NCBI GenBank assembly: GCA_003219925.1 | Contig: QHQU01000068.1 | Coordinates: forward strand, 1-17,559 | Origin: Verrucomicrobiota bacterium | GTDB taxonomy: Bacteria; Verrucomicrobiota; Verrucomicrobiia; Chthoniobacterales; UBA10450 | DNA: 17,559 nt | Direction of reading: 5' to 3' | Part shown: piece by piece, positions 1 through 7,713 of the stretch | Numbering within the stretch: the stretch's first letter is position 1 | How the letters are laid out: the number at the start of each line of letters is the position of its first letter | Position numbers and translations under genes: made by a program | Notes under the pieces: generated by a model | What the model was told of the DNA's origin: nothing | The model's database searches: none | Seen by the model: the letters and a program-made list of their open reading frames with translations, nothing else

Positions 1-480
1 CGCCTGAGGCGCGGTTGAAACCGGTCGATAATCTCGTTAGCGCGATATGGATGCGACCTTCAACTACCCACCAGGGTCCGAATTCCCCGAAGGCTCATTC
101 AGGTTCTCTTTGTTGAGTCGAACATTTGTAATCCCTGAAGACGAGAGAATGAACCTTGCCTTTTGCAGGCTTGTTTCTCGAACATCGACTGCGGTGATTG
201 TCGCCTCTGGAAAGGCTTGAGCGAGAACAGTGGTGTGACCACCTTCGAGGCAGCCACATTCCAGGATGCGCAAGGGTTGGCCTCAGCCACGATTCGAAGC
301 GGCGAGTCGCTCCCTGAATGTGGTTATGAAACGAAGAACGCGCGAATCGGTATCCGCACGGTACTGGCCGCCGTAGTGATTGCCTCCGAACTCAAATCCG
401 GTAATCCAAGGTCCCAGGGCCTCGAATTGCGCAGCGTCAAATTCGTTCACCAGCTTTAGGCCGCTCAGCGTCGTTCCGAA
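1..480 (-). pseudogene. Broken SAM-dependent methyltransferase remnant downstream of rplK
   Basis: The reverse strand directly after the rplK stop codon reads in one frame as a partial class I methyltransferase. It begins (from 480) with a stretch containing KLVNEFDAAQFEALGPWITG, then FRERLAASNRG, then an in-frame TGA at 283-285. After the stop the same frame resumes with RILECGCLEGGHT, which resembles the glycine-rich SAM-binding motif I, followed by ITAVDVRE, a plausible motif II acidic strand. It ends at a TAG near 64-66, before any recognisable catalytic or C-terminal region; another frame stays open to the window edge. There is no convincing start codon or ribosome binding site after rplK. 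I read this as a 5'-truncated, stop-containing relic. The family call rests on motif I and context only. A metagenome mis-join is an alternative explanation for the junction with rplK. Confidence 0.5.
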
Positions 481-906
481 TCAGTCGACAATCTCGAGGC
501 CCATTTGGCGGGCGGTGCCGGCAATGATGCGGAAAGCGGCTTCGTCGTTGCGTGCATTCAAGTCTTTCGCCTTCGTCTTCACGATGTCCATCACTTGTTT
601 CCGCGTTGCTTTACCAACCTTAATTTTGTTAGGTTCTTTGGAACCGGCAGCGATGTTAGCCGCTTTCTTTAGCAAGACCGCCGCGGGCGGGCTTTTAGTG
701 ATGAAAGTAAATGACTTGTCTTTGAAAACAGTGATCACGAACGGAAGGATGTCGCCGGCCTGTTTCTGGGTGGCGGCATTAAATTCCTTGCAGAACGACA
801 TGATATTAACGCCACGTGGCCCGAGCGCGGTGCCGACGGGTGGCGCGGGGTTGGCCTGGCCGGCAGGGATTTGTAGTTTGATATGAGCGATTACTTCCTT
901 TGCCAT
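481..906 (-). CDS. rplK: 50S ribosomal protein L11
   Basis: This 141-residue protein is the full usual length for L11. It forms the GTPase-associated stalk base with 23S rRNA and contacts EF-G, EF-Tu and release factors. The N-terminal domain shows the family pattern KLQIPAGQANPAPPVGTALG followed by GVNIMSFCKEFN. The C-terminal rRNA-binding domain includes PPAAVLLKKAA and ends GTARQMGLEIVD. It lies 111 nt downstream of nusG, the normal order. Two oddities stand out. The start codon ATG (904-906) has no visible Shine-Dalgarno, because a palindromic repeat (916-1007) ends only 9 nt upstream. And rplA does not follow; a methyltransferase relic does. Confidence 0.98.
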   Translation of the reverse strand: MAKEVIAHIKLQIPAGQANPAPPVGTALGPRGVNIMSFCKEFNAATQKQAGDILPFVITVFKDKSFTFITKSPPAAVLLKKAANIAAGSKEPNKIKVGKATRKQVMDIVKTKAKDLNARNDEAAFRIIAGTARQMGLEIVD

Positions 907-915
907 AAATTAGTT

Positions 916-1007
916 GTCATTCTGAGCGGAGCGAAGCGGAGTCGAAGAATCCCGTTGAAGTTACCTTCAAGGTTTCGCCGCGGAATGTCTCGACTGTGCT
1001 CGACATC
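916..1007. repeat. Palindromic intergenic repeat, GTCATCCCGAG family, copy 1
   Basis: This imperfect inverted repeat begins GTCATTCTGAGCG and ends with a degenerate CTCGAC...GACATCAC arm. It shares the asymmetric core TTGAAGTTACCTT with the copies at 9170 and 9950. It fills nearly all of the nusG-rplK spacer, so it is transcribed within the ribosomal operon and could fold in the mRNA just ahead of rplK. It is one of the more diverged copies. Confidence 0.75.
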
Positions 1008-1017
1008 ACCTCTGGGT

Positions 1018-1587
1018 TTAGCCTCGTTCCACCTGCCAATATTCCAGTTCGACGGGCGTAGCGCGACCAAAGATGGTGACGGAAACCCGCAGCTTGCCCC
1101 GTTCCGGGTCAATTTCTTCAACAATACCGTTCTGGTTTTGGAACGGTCCATCAGCCACCTTGACGGTCTCGCCGACTTCAAATGAAACTTTGGGCTTCAC
1201 CTTTTCCTCGCGCTCCTTCATCTGCGCCAGCATCGACTCGACCTCCGATTGTCGCATTGGGATAGGCTTATCTTTGGTGCCGGCAAAGCCGATTACTCCC
1301 GGCGTATCCTTGATGAAATACCAGGTGCGATCGACCAGTTGATTGTTCTGATCGAGTAGGTGCATGTTTACGATGAGGTAGCCGGGAAAAAATTTTCGCG
1401 TGGTCTCGCTTTTCTTGCCTTTCTTGATCTCGGAAACGCGCTCGGTTGGGACGAGCACCTCGTAGATGACGTCGGTCATCTCCTCGGTCTTGACGCGCTT
1501 CTCGATATTGTCCTTGACCTTGTTCTCCTGGCCGGAGAGCACGTGCACAACGTACCATTGATCTTTTGCTGCGAGCGCCTGAGGCAT
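1018..1587 (-). CDS. nusG: Transcription termination/antitermination protein NusG
   Basis: This 189-residue protein matches the usual size of NusG, the RNA polymerase-associated elongation factor that links transcription to Rho or to the ribosome. The NGN domain is seen at about residues 10-115, with QWYVVHVLSGQENKV at its start and the signature RKFFPGYLIV near 64-73. The KOW domain lies at the C-terminus, with VKVADGPF, then IFGRATPVELEYWQVE. It starts 6 nt after the secE stop, so the two are surely co-transcribed and probably translationally coupled. I see no truncation or unusual insertion. The stop codon is TAA at 1018-1020. Confidence 0.98.
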   Translation of the reverse strand: MPQALAAKDQWYVVHVLSGQENKVKDNIEKRVKTEEMTDVIYEVLVPTERVSEIKKGKKSETTRKFFPGYLIVNMHLLDQNNQLVDRTWYFIKDTPGVIGFAGTKDKPIPMRQSEVESMLAQMKEREEKVKPKVSFEVGETVKVADGPFQNQNGIVEEIDPERGKLRVSVTIFGRATPVELEYWQVERG

Positions 1588-1593
1588 ATCTAA

Positions 1594-1812
1594 TTAGTGA
1601 ATACGAGTAAAGAAATGGACAACGTTAACGAGAATAAAATCAAAGAGAGCAACGTAACCGCCAAGGAGTAGCATCGCCATGATCACGACAACGGTGGAGT
1701 CGAACAGCTCCTTGTAGCGACGGAAGCCCTTTTCTTTCGGATCCCAGGGCCAGGAACATTTCTGTAGCTCAACTTTCACTTCAGAGAGGAAAGTCGTTAT
1801 TTTCGTGGGCAT
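1594..1812 (-). CDS. secE: Preprotein translocase subunit SecE
   Basis: This small single-span membrane subunit of the SecYEG channel stabilises SecY. I chose the ATG at 1810-1812, giving 72 residues beginning MPTKITTFLSEVKVELQKC. The open frame extends back to a TTG at 1884, but the extra 24 residues have no SecE character. Visible features are the amphipathic segment with the conserved WP-x-KE pattern (CSWPWDPKEKG) and one transmembrane helix (VVVIMAMLLLGGYVALFDFI). No clear Shine-Dalgarno precedes the chosen ATG, so the start is less certain than the gene. It sits between tRNA-Trp and nusG, the classic bacterial order. Confidence 0.93.
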   Translation of the reverse strand: MPTKITTFLSEVKVELQKCSWPWDPKEKGFRRYKELFDSTVVVIMAMLLLGGYVALFDFILVNVVHFFTRIH

Positions 1813-1922
1813 GGCAGGGAGGGACGTTAAATTGTTAAAGGAATTACATTGTTGAAACGGAACCCGATCACTGATTTCTGACAATTTAACATTGTAACCG
1901 TTATAAATGTGCAGCGAAACAA

Positions 1923-1995
1923 CACGCCAGGAGGGACTCGAACCCCCAACCGACGGTTTTGGAGACCGCTACTCTACCAATTGAGCTACTGGCGT
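1923..1995 (-). tRNA. tRNA-Trp (anticodon CCA)
   Basis: The reverse strand folds as a cloverleaf with a 7-bp acceptor stem (ACGCCAG with CTGGCGT), a D stem GCTC/GAGT, and an anticodon loop CTCCAAA carrying CCA. The T arm contains GGTTCGAGTCC. The discriminator base is G, as expected for tRNA-Trp. The 3' CCA tail is not encoded (GTT follows), unlike the tRNA-Thr upstream of tuf. It lies between tuf and secE, a common arrangement. Confidence 0.96.
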
Positions 1996-2078
1996 AAATT
2001 TCACTCTTCCGCGTCCTCTTACCCTTCCTCTTCGTCCGATCGGCTATCAAGCCGAGCAGAGTCAGCGGGAGAGGTATA

Positions 2079-3263
2079 TTAATCCAGAATTTCGCTCACG
2101 CGACCGGCGCCAACAGTTTTGCCGCCTTCGCGAATGGCGAAGCGAATCGTCTTCTCCATCGCGATTGGGGTAATCAATTCGACCTCAATGGCGACATTAT
2201 CGCCCGGCATGACCATTTCGACGCCATCCGGCAACTTGACCGTTCCGGTCACGTCGGTGGTGCGGAAATAAAATTGCGGCCGGTAATTAGTAAAAAATGG
2301 GGTGTGACGACCGCCTTCCTCCTTACTCAGGACGTACACTTCCGCCTTAAATTTCTTGTGCGGCTTGATCGTGCCCGGCTTGGCAATGACCTGGCCGCGT
2401 TCGATCTCTTCCTTCTTCGTTCCGCGCAGAAGCACGCCGACGTTGTCGCCCGCGCGCGCTTCGTCGAGAAGTTTGCGGAACATTTCGATATCGGTCGCGG
2501 TTGTTTTGGCGGTGGGACGAATGCCGACGATCTCGACTTCCTCCATTTTCTTGAGCACGCCACGCTCAACACGACCGGTCGCGACTGTGCCACGGCCTTC
2601 AATGTTGAACACATCTTCGACTGGCATCAGGAACGGCTGATCGATCGGCCGGTCTGGCACTGGAATGTAATCGTCAATCGCGGAGACGAGGGCGAGCACC
2701 TGTTTCTCCTGGTCGGCATCGCCATCGAGCGCCTTGAGTGCGCTGCCCTTCACGATCGGAATTTTGTCGCCCGGAAATTCATACTGCGTGAGCAAATCGC
2801 GCACTTCCATTTCCACCAGGTCGAGCAATTCGGGATCGTCCACCATGTCCACTTTGTTCAGGAACACGACGATGGAGGGAACGCCCACCTGGCGCGCCAG
2901 CAGGATGTGCTCGCGCGTTTGCGGCATCGGACCGTCCGCAGCCGAAACCACCAGGATGGCACCGTCCATTTGCGCTGCACCGGTGATCATGTTCTTCACG
3001 TAGTCGGCGTGGCCCGGGCAATCGACGTGGGCATAATGTCGCTTTTCGCTCTGATATTCCACGTGCGCGGTGTTAATCGTGATACCGCGCTCTTTCTCCT
3101 CCGGCGCGTTATCGATGTCAGCGTATTTGCGCGCTTCGGCCATGCCTTTCTTGGCCAGAATAGTGGTGATCGCGGCAGTCAAAGTTGTTTTGCCGTGGTC
3201 CACGTGACCGATTGTGCCGACGTTTACGTGCGGCTTATCGCGTTTGAATGCTTCCTTAGCCAT
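2079..3263 (-). CDS. tuf: Elongation factor Tu
   Basis: This 394-residue protein is full length for EF-Tu, the GTPase that carries aminoacyl-tRNA to the ribosomal A site. All G-domain motifs are present: P-loop GHVDHGKTT at about residues 19-27, switch I RGITINTAHVEY, DCPGHADY at about 81-88, NKVD at about 136-139, and a later SALKAL. Domains 2 and 3 follow, with GRGTVATGRVERG and the C-terminal AIREGGKTVGAGRVSEIL. The start is supported by AGGAG nine bases before the ATG. tRNA-Thr lies upstream and tRNA-Trp/secE downstream. A short hairpin (2041-2054) follows the stop but has no T-tract, so it looks like a processing or attenuation structure rather than a strong terminator. Confidence 0.99.
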   Translation of the reverse strand: MAKEAFKRDKPHVNVGTIGHVDHGKTTLTAAITTILAKKGMAEARKYADIDNAPEEKERGITINTAHVEYQSEKRHYAHVDCPGHADYVKNMITGAAQMDGAILVVSAADGPMPQTREHILLARQVGVPSIVVFLNKVDMVDDPELLDLVEMEVRDLLTQYEFPGDKIPIVKGSALKALDGDADQEKQVLALVSAIDDYIPVPDRPIDQPFLMPVEDVFNIEGRGTVATGRVERGVLKKMEEVEIVGIRPTAKTTATDIEMFRKLLDEARAGDNVGVLLRGTKKEEIERGQVIAKPGTIKPHKKFKAEVYVLSKEEGGRHTPFFTNYRPQFYFRTTDVTGTVKLPDGVEMVMPGDNVAIEVELITPIAMEKTIRFAIREGGKTVGAGRVSEILD

Positions 3264-3322
3264 TTTCGAATTCTCCTGTTTAAACTAAACTTCGTCTGAT
3301 GCTTTTGTGCTGGCAGGCTCAC

Positions 3323-3398
<76 letters not shown>

Positions 3399-3489
3399 GA
3401 ACCGGTTTCGCTCGCGCCAGAGAAGCAAAAGTCCCAGAGCCGCCGTTTGAACGACCTTGGGACCGCTTCGTCCAGCAAAAAGCGTTCGC

Positions 3490-3517
3490 AAACTATCAGC
3501 CGGGCCTGCCCTGTCAA
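3490..3517 (-). promoter_or_regulatory. Candidate promoter of the tRNA-Thr/tuf operon
   Basis: On the reverse strand there is TTGACA (3512-3517), a 16-nt spacer, then TAGTTT (3490-3495). The -35 is perfect; the -10 is weak. It lies about 90 nt upstream of tRNA-Thr and 10 nt beyond the stop of the TPR gene, where a promoter for the translation block would be expected. Confidence 0.4.
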
Positions 3518-3526
3518 AGCAAATTC

Positions 3527-4492
3527 TTAGCGGATCCGCCCGCTCGATTCGGCCTCGTCTTCACCGCCTCCGCGGCGGCGGGCCAAGACGAAAATGACCC
3601 CGATTAAGACCAGAAGCACGACCAGCGCGATTCCGATGTTTAGGGGCGTAAACAAGCCAGGTTGCGGTGTCGGTGCGGGAGTAGGCGCGGGAGGCGGAGC
3701 GTTTTTGGCGGCGAGGGCCGATTGCGCGTATTGCAAGCGCTGTTGCGTATCGTAATCGTTCGGATTGATCCTCAGGGTTTGCTGATAATCCGCGATCCCT
3801 TTCTCGTAGTTTTGCAGATAGGTTACGTAGGTATAACCCCGCTTTGCGTAAACATCGGGATCGGGTTTGATCTCCAGACTCTTGTCGTAATCGGCGATGG
3901 CCTCGTTGTATTTCTTCTGGCTGCGAAACACGAACCCACGTCGTTCATAGGCCTGCGCGTCGTTCGGATCCTTTTGCAGGACCGCTGTAAAATCCGCAGC
4001 CGCTTTGTCCCAGTCTCCCATTCCAATCTCGGCGAATCCGCGCAGTCGTATCCCCATCGTATTGTCCGGTTTCAGCTCGGCCGCCTTACTTAGATCCGCC
4101 AGCGCTTCCGAATACTGCTTTTGCATGACGAAGGTCTGGCCCCGCTCGATGTATCCCATCTCATCCTTGGGCGCGATCTCAATCGCCTTGGCGAAATCGG
4201 CCATCGCCGCGTCGTATCTCTGTGCCGCCGATGGCGATGTCATCTCCTGTGCCCACAGCGCACGATAGGCCGTCCCGCGATTCAAATAGGCTTTGGCGTT
4301 TTTCGGATTCGCCTCGATCGCCGTCGTAAATTCCTTGATTGCCTCGTCGTATTTGCGTTGCTGCGCGAGCTCCACGCCTTTGTTAACGTGGCCGCCCGCT
4401 TCGGATGATCCAGCGGGCGGCTTCGCTTCGGCGCCCAGGATTGTCAGTGAAAAAATAATCGCTGCGGTCGATAGAAATTTTGAAATGGTCAT
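3527..4492 (-). CDS. TPR-repeat protein with signal peptide and C-terminal membrane anchor
   Basis: This 321-residue protein has an N-terminal signal peptide (TISKFLSTAAIIFSLTILGA, then EAKPP). About six tetratricopeptide repeats follow, roughly residues 35-260, each with the A-x(3)-Y/F and IEINP-like pattern (for example YDEAIKEFTTAIEANPKN and YNEAIADYDKSLEIKPD). Then come a proline/alanine-rich linker (APPPAPTPAPTPQP) and a C-terminal hydrophobic helix (IGIALVVLLVLIGVIFVLA) ending in a basic RRR cluster. TPRs are protein-interaction scaffolds. The topology suggests a periplasm-facing domain tethered to the inner membrane, but the partner is unknown. The ATG is supported by GGAGG four bases upstream. 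It is divergent from the permease at 4559 and stands upstream of the tRNA-Thr/tuf promoter region. Confidence 0.9.
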   Translation of the reverse strand: MTISKFLSTAAIIFSLTILGAEAKPPAGSSEAGGHVNKGVELAQQRKYDEAIKEFTTAIEANPKNAKAYLNRGTAYRALWAQEMTSPSAAQRYDAAMADFAKAIEIAPKDEMGYIERGQTFVMQKQYSEALADLSKAAELKPDNTMGIRLRGFAEIGMGDWDKAAADFTAVLQKDPNDAQAYERRGFVFRSQKKYNEAIADYDKSLEIKPDPDVYAKRGYTYVTYLQNYEKGIADYQQTLRINPNDYDTQQRLQYAQSALAAKNAPPPAPTPAPTPQPGLFTPLNIGIALVVLLVLIGVIFVLARRRGGGEDEAESSGRIR

Positions 4493-4558
4493 GGCTCCTC
4501 CTTCGGCAATTATCCTTTTGCGCGATCAAACGCAAGTAAGCCAGCAAAATCCAAGTCC

Positions 4559-5534
4559 GTGAAATTTTTATCCGCCATCACGGCGCCGGAGCCAGGCTCG
4601 GGGACGCGCAACATTTCTCGAGGATATCTGGCTCTTTTCGCCACTGTCATCATTTGGTCGCTGCCATCACTTTTCCAATTTTACCTGCTGCGTTACTACG
4701 ATGTTTGGGCGCAAAATTTTTACCGCTACAGCGTTGCCTGTATTGCGATCGCCCCCCTTCGTCGCTTTTCGTGTTCGGCGAGGAGGCGGGCCGCGACTCG
4801 ATCTTCGCGCGTTCGTTCTCTGCCTGATCCCGGCAGTCCCAAACGTCGTCCATCAAATCACTCAGACGATCGCCCTTGTTTACATCGGTCCAGGCGTTTA
4901 CGCCATCTTCACCCGTTCTTCGGTAATCATGACTGCTTTGCTTGCGCTCATTTTCTTTCCGGAAGAGCGCCACATTCTTCGGCAATGGCAATTTCAAGTC
5001 GGCACCTTGCTGGGATTAGTCGGCGCCGTTGGCGTCTTTTGGTTTCAACCCGGGGCTACCGCCGGGCACGTCGCTATTCGCGGATTGTTAATTGCCTTCG
5101 TCGCCACCACTTGTTGGGCGCTGTACGGCGTCCTGGTAAAGCGTCCGTCCGCCGAGCTTGGTTCCATTCGTAGTTTTGGTCTCATTAGTTTGATTACCTC
5201 GGTCCTGCTTTTTCCACTCACCTGTGCTTTTGGAAATGTCGGGACCCCGGTTGAAGTAAGCTGGTTCGTAAATCTCATTCTCGTGATCTCGGCCGTGACC
5301 TGTATCACGATGGCCCACGTCCTTTATTACGTTGCCATCCAGGAAATCGGTGTCGCTCTGGCCCAAACGCTCCAGCTACTCTGCCCGCTCGGCGCAGTCG
5401 CTCTGTCCGCTTGGATCTTCGGCGAACAATTAACCACCGCACAACTTTGGAGCGCCGCCATCTTGTTGTTCGGCGCATTCCTCGCCATGCGCGTGAAACC
5501 GGTGGCGACGACGGAGACCGCGGAAAATATTTGA
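4559..5534 (+). pseudogene. EamA/DMT-family permease, frameshifted in a C6 run
   Basis: The gene is split between two frames. The first begins at GTG 4559 and gives RGYLALFATVIIWSLPSLF...FYRYSVACIAIAP, typical of the first helices of a drug/metabolite transporter of the 10-TMS EamA family. After the run of six Cs at 4752-4757 it loses homology. The second frame continues with FRVRRGGGPRLDLRAFVLCL and many hydrophobic helices to the stop at 5534, including the second EamA repeat (TCWALYGVLVKR) and C-terminal GEQLTTAQLWSAAILLFGAFLAM. Removing one C restores one protein of 324 residues, a normal length. The substrate cannot be inferred. The lesion may be a real null allele, phase variation or a homopolymer sequencing error. 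No Shine-Dalgarno is visible at the GTG. Confidence 0.85.
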
Positions 5535-5537
5535 ATC

Positions 5538-5618
5538 GTTGTAGCTGCCGCCGTCACTGGCGGCAGGATATGTTATCAACCATTGGAATCTGTCGCCAGT
5601 GACGGCGGCGGCTACAAC
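5538..5618. repeat. REPIN-like inverted repeat (GTAG + hairpin, twice)
   Basis: Two 24-nt arms (5538-5561 and 5595-5618) are inverted copies with one mismatch, 33 nt apart. Each arm carries GTAG (5541-5544; complement at 5612-5615) directly before a hairpin. In the left copy CTGCCGCC and GGCGGCAG form a perfect 8-bp stem around GTCACT. It sits between the convergent permease and YfbK-like genes, where it could also act as a bidirectional transcription barrier. No T-tract is present. Confidence 0.8.
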
Positions 5619-5621
5619 GCC

Positions 5622-7049
5622 TTAACCTCGTTTCAACGCCTCCGCCTTTCGCACCAGCTCAAGAAACCCGGCGCGATAACCGTTCGTATCTGCGCTTTTT
5701 CCTTCCTGCGCCCACTGCAGCACCGCGCCCATCGTTCCGCTTCCTTTGAACTCCGAATCGCGCAATAACATTCCAAATTCGGCCACTGCCGCCGCAAATT
5801 TGAAATCAGCCGAGGCGTTCGCGAACTGTTTCCCGTCGTCCACTACCGCACGTTCGAGCAATTCACTCTTGTCGCTCTCGGGCTTTTTGTAACGCAGCTT
5901 CACGGTCAACATCTCGCTAGAGTTTGATCGCGCATTTTCTGGCGGGACAGAATACTTGAGCGGATCCACCGGCGGCACGCTTGGGCTGGCTGCCCCATCC
6001 ACCGGCACTACCTCATACAATGCCGTCACCATATGCCCCGCACCGATTTCGTCGGCATCGACCTTATCGTTATTGAAATCTTCTTTCCGCAGCCGCCGTT
6101 TTTCGTAACCGATCAAACGATACGATCCCACCAGCGCCGGATTAAACTCGACCTGGATCTTCACGTCCTTCGCGATCGTCACCGGCGTTCCATCTATCTG
6201 CTGCGCGACGTCCTTTTTCACGACAGGGTCCGGGATCTCGCGCCCCTTCAAACCAATCCGGACCAGCCGATGCGTTTTTTCCCAGGGACAGCTCGCGATG
6301 TCGACATTAATCGAGAAGGGCTCATCTGCCTTCGGCGGTGGATAATCATAGGTGAAATAGTTAATCATCTCCTCAATCCGGACCGCATCCTTCGGTGGAA
6401 GCGACCCGCCATTGATGAATCGGCGCAGGATCGAATAAGACGCCGTGTCCACATCGACCGAGAACGTCGAGAGTGGATTATCTAACGCCGGAAGAAACGG
6501 ATTTTCGATGAAGTGCCCGTAATCGGAAGTGTCGAACTTTCCGTTTTGAGTTCGAAGGTCGCCACCTGGGGACACCTCTTCGCCAAACTCCGGTTGCGCT
6601 GCCGCTGGCGGTTGCAGCGCGATCATTGGCCTAGTCGTCTCTGCCTCGGCGTCGCTTGGTGCCGCCAAGGGAAGGTTAGTCGGGTGCCTTGAAGCCTGCG
6701 CGATTTCGTTTTGATGAAGCTTGTAACCACCGAAGATAGCCAGCCCAATCACAGCAAAGACTGCAATTACCGCCGCGATTGCGAGTGGGCGCGCGATTGA
6801 CCAAAACCAGGGATCATCGTGAATATCGCTCAAATTCGCGGAGAGGGGTTTGCTCGTAGCATCGACATCCTGCCGATGCTCCAATTCCGCGGCAAACTCC
6901 GCTCGTAACAGTCGCGCCATCGTTTGCGTCTCCTGGATTTCGCGGTGCGCTTCGGGCGACGCTGCTACTTCCTGCGCAATTGCTGCTCGCTCTGCCTCGT
7001 CGAGTTCGTCCAGGGCGTAGGCAGTTAATTTGGGATCGTCGATGTTCAT
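5622..7049 (-). CDS. YfbK-like protein with anti-sigma-like N-terminus, lacking the VWA domain
   Basis: This 475-residue protein has three recognisable parts. Residues 1-60 (DDPKLTAYALDELDEAERAAI) look like the N-terminus of a sigma-associated regulator. Residues 86-107 form a transmembrane helix (IARPLAIAAVIAVFAVIGLAIF). From about 178 on it matches the YfbK/DUF3520 family (ENPFLPALDNPLSTFSVDVD, then SYSILRRFINGG, later VTIAKDVKIQVEFNPALVGS). In this family a von Willebrand A domain with a DxSxS metal site normally follows LVRIGLKGREI. Here GLKGREIP (266-273) passes directly into DPVVKKDVAQQIDGT, and no DxSxS exists anywhere, so the VWA domain has been removed in frame. The ATG overlaps the sigma gene stop (ATGA), so the two are translationally coupled. 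A role in sensing and regulating the cognate sigma factor is inference. Confidence 0.85.
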   Translation of the reverse strand: MNIDDPKLTAYALDELDEAERAAIAQEVAASPEAHREIQETQTMARLLRAEFAAELEHRQDVDATSKPLSANLSDIHDDPWFWSIARPLAIAAVIAVFAVIGLAIFGGYKLHQNEIAQASRHPTNLPLAAPSDAEAETTRPMIALQPPAAAQPEFGEEVSPGGDLRTQNGKFDTSDYGHFIENPFLPALDNPLSTFSVDVDTASYSILRRFINGGSLPPKDAVRIEEMINYFTYDYPPPKADEPFSINVDIASCPWEKTHRLVRIGLKGREIPDPVVKKDVAQQIDGTPVTIAKDVKIQVEFNPALVGSYRLIGYEKRRLRKEDFNNDKVDADEIGAGHMVTALYEVVPVDGAASPSVPPVDPLKYSVPPENARSNSSEMLTVKLRYKKPESDKSELLERAVVDDGKQFANASADFKFAAAVAEFGMLLRDSEFKGSGTMGAVLQWAQEGKSADTNGYRAGFLELVRKAEALKRG

Positions 7050-7500
7050 ATCTCGTTAGTTCTGGGAGTAAAAGGAACAAAATCCTTTGCCGCGTTGGCG
7101 TATCTCTGCCGCAACGTTTTCAGCGCGGTGTGGATCAGCACGCCCACATTGTTAGCCGTTGTTTTCGTGATCTCGGCGATCTGTTGATAGCTAAGATCAT
7201 TTTGAAATTTCAATTGGATCACTTCCTGTTGCCGTGGCGGGAGGGTCGCCACAATTCTCAATAGAACTTGCGGCAAACATTGAGTGCCCCGTTCCGGCAA
7301 ACGGTAAAAAGCCAGGTCGCAGGCTCCGGGTTTTGAAAGGCACCGTTGTTTTGAAGTTTCACAAAAGTTTCCTGCACCACATCACGTGCTCGTTCCCGGT
7401 CGCCGGTAATGCGCGTCGCAAATTGCAACAACGGAATCTCAAATCTTCGCAGCAGGATCTGCATCCGCTCCGAGTCCGCGTTCGCGTCAGCGTCGGGCAT
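7046..7500 (-). pseudogene. ECF-type sigma-70 factor, linker deleted and frameshifted
   Basis: The first frame (from ATG 7498-7500) encodes sigma region 2: PLLQFATRITGDRERARDVV, then QETFVKL, then ATWLFTVCRNGALNVCRK, and stops at once (FY*). The second frame encodes region 4: LRIVATLPPRQQEVIQLKF, then DLSYQQIAEITKTTANNVGV, a helix-turn-helix, to the TGA at 7046-7048. In ECF factors a poorly conserved linker of some tens of residues joins these regions. Here VCRK is followed almost immediately by VLLRIVATL in another frame, so the linker has been deleted with a frame change around 7275-7290. As read, no full-length sigma factor can be made. The TGA overlaps the ATG of the YfbK-like gene by 4 nt, a usual sigma/regulator coupling. 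Sequencing or assembly error cannot be excluded. Confidence 0.8.
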
Positions 7501-7591
7501 TTGGTCTAAAAGTTTAACGCGCCAGCCGACGAAAACTTAGGAAATTTTATGTGCTAATGCCGGTATGCGAGGCGGCGCTGCAGGCTCCTGG

Positions 7592-7713
7592 GTAGCGCAG
7601 GCTGCCAGCCTGCCGGAAAGTCTTCATTTAAGCGACGCTTGATCTTTCGGTTGCGACACAGGGGATTTTCGTCGGCAAGCTGCCGACGACGGCAGGCTAG
7701 CAGCCTGCGCTCC
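7592..7713. repeat. REPIN-like inverted repeat upstream of the prenyl synthase gene
   Basis: The 22-nt arms 7594-7615 and 7690-7711 are inverted copies with one mismatch. Each arm is itself a hairpin (CAGGCT/AGCCTG). The left arm is preceded by GTAG (7592-7595); the right arm on the other strand starts GGAG. A further perfect hairpin GTCGGCA...TGCCGAC (7671-7687) lies inside. This element takes up much of the 318-nt gap between the divergent sigma and prenyl synthase genes. In the rest of the gap I see no gene and no convincing promoter. Confidence 0.8.

Noticed and set aside
1813..1884. 24-residue N-terminal extension of SecE from a TTG
   Set aside because: SecE family proteins of this size begin close to the amphipathic segment, and the extension has no conserved features.
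2041..2054. Intrinsic terminator after tuf
   Set aside because: The CGGCT/AGCCG hairpin is only 5 bp and has no T-tract, and the operon continues into tRNA-Trp and secE.
2274..3299. Long open frame of 341 codons on the plus strand opposite tuf
   Set aside because: It mirrors the strongly biased codons of tuf and has no family features; the protein is His/Val/Phe-rich as expected for an antisense shadow.
6033..6485. 150-codon plus-strand open frame opposite the YfbK-like gene
   Set aside because: Antisense shadow with no start signal and Arg/Asp/Ile-rich composition; the opposite strand has clear family motifs.
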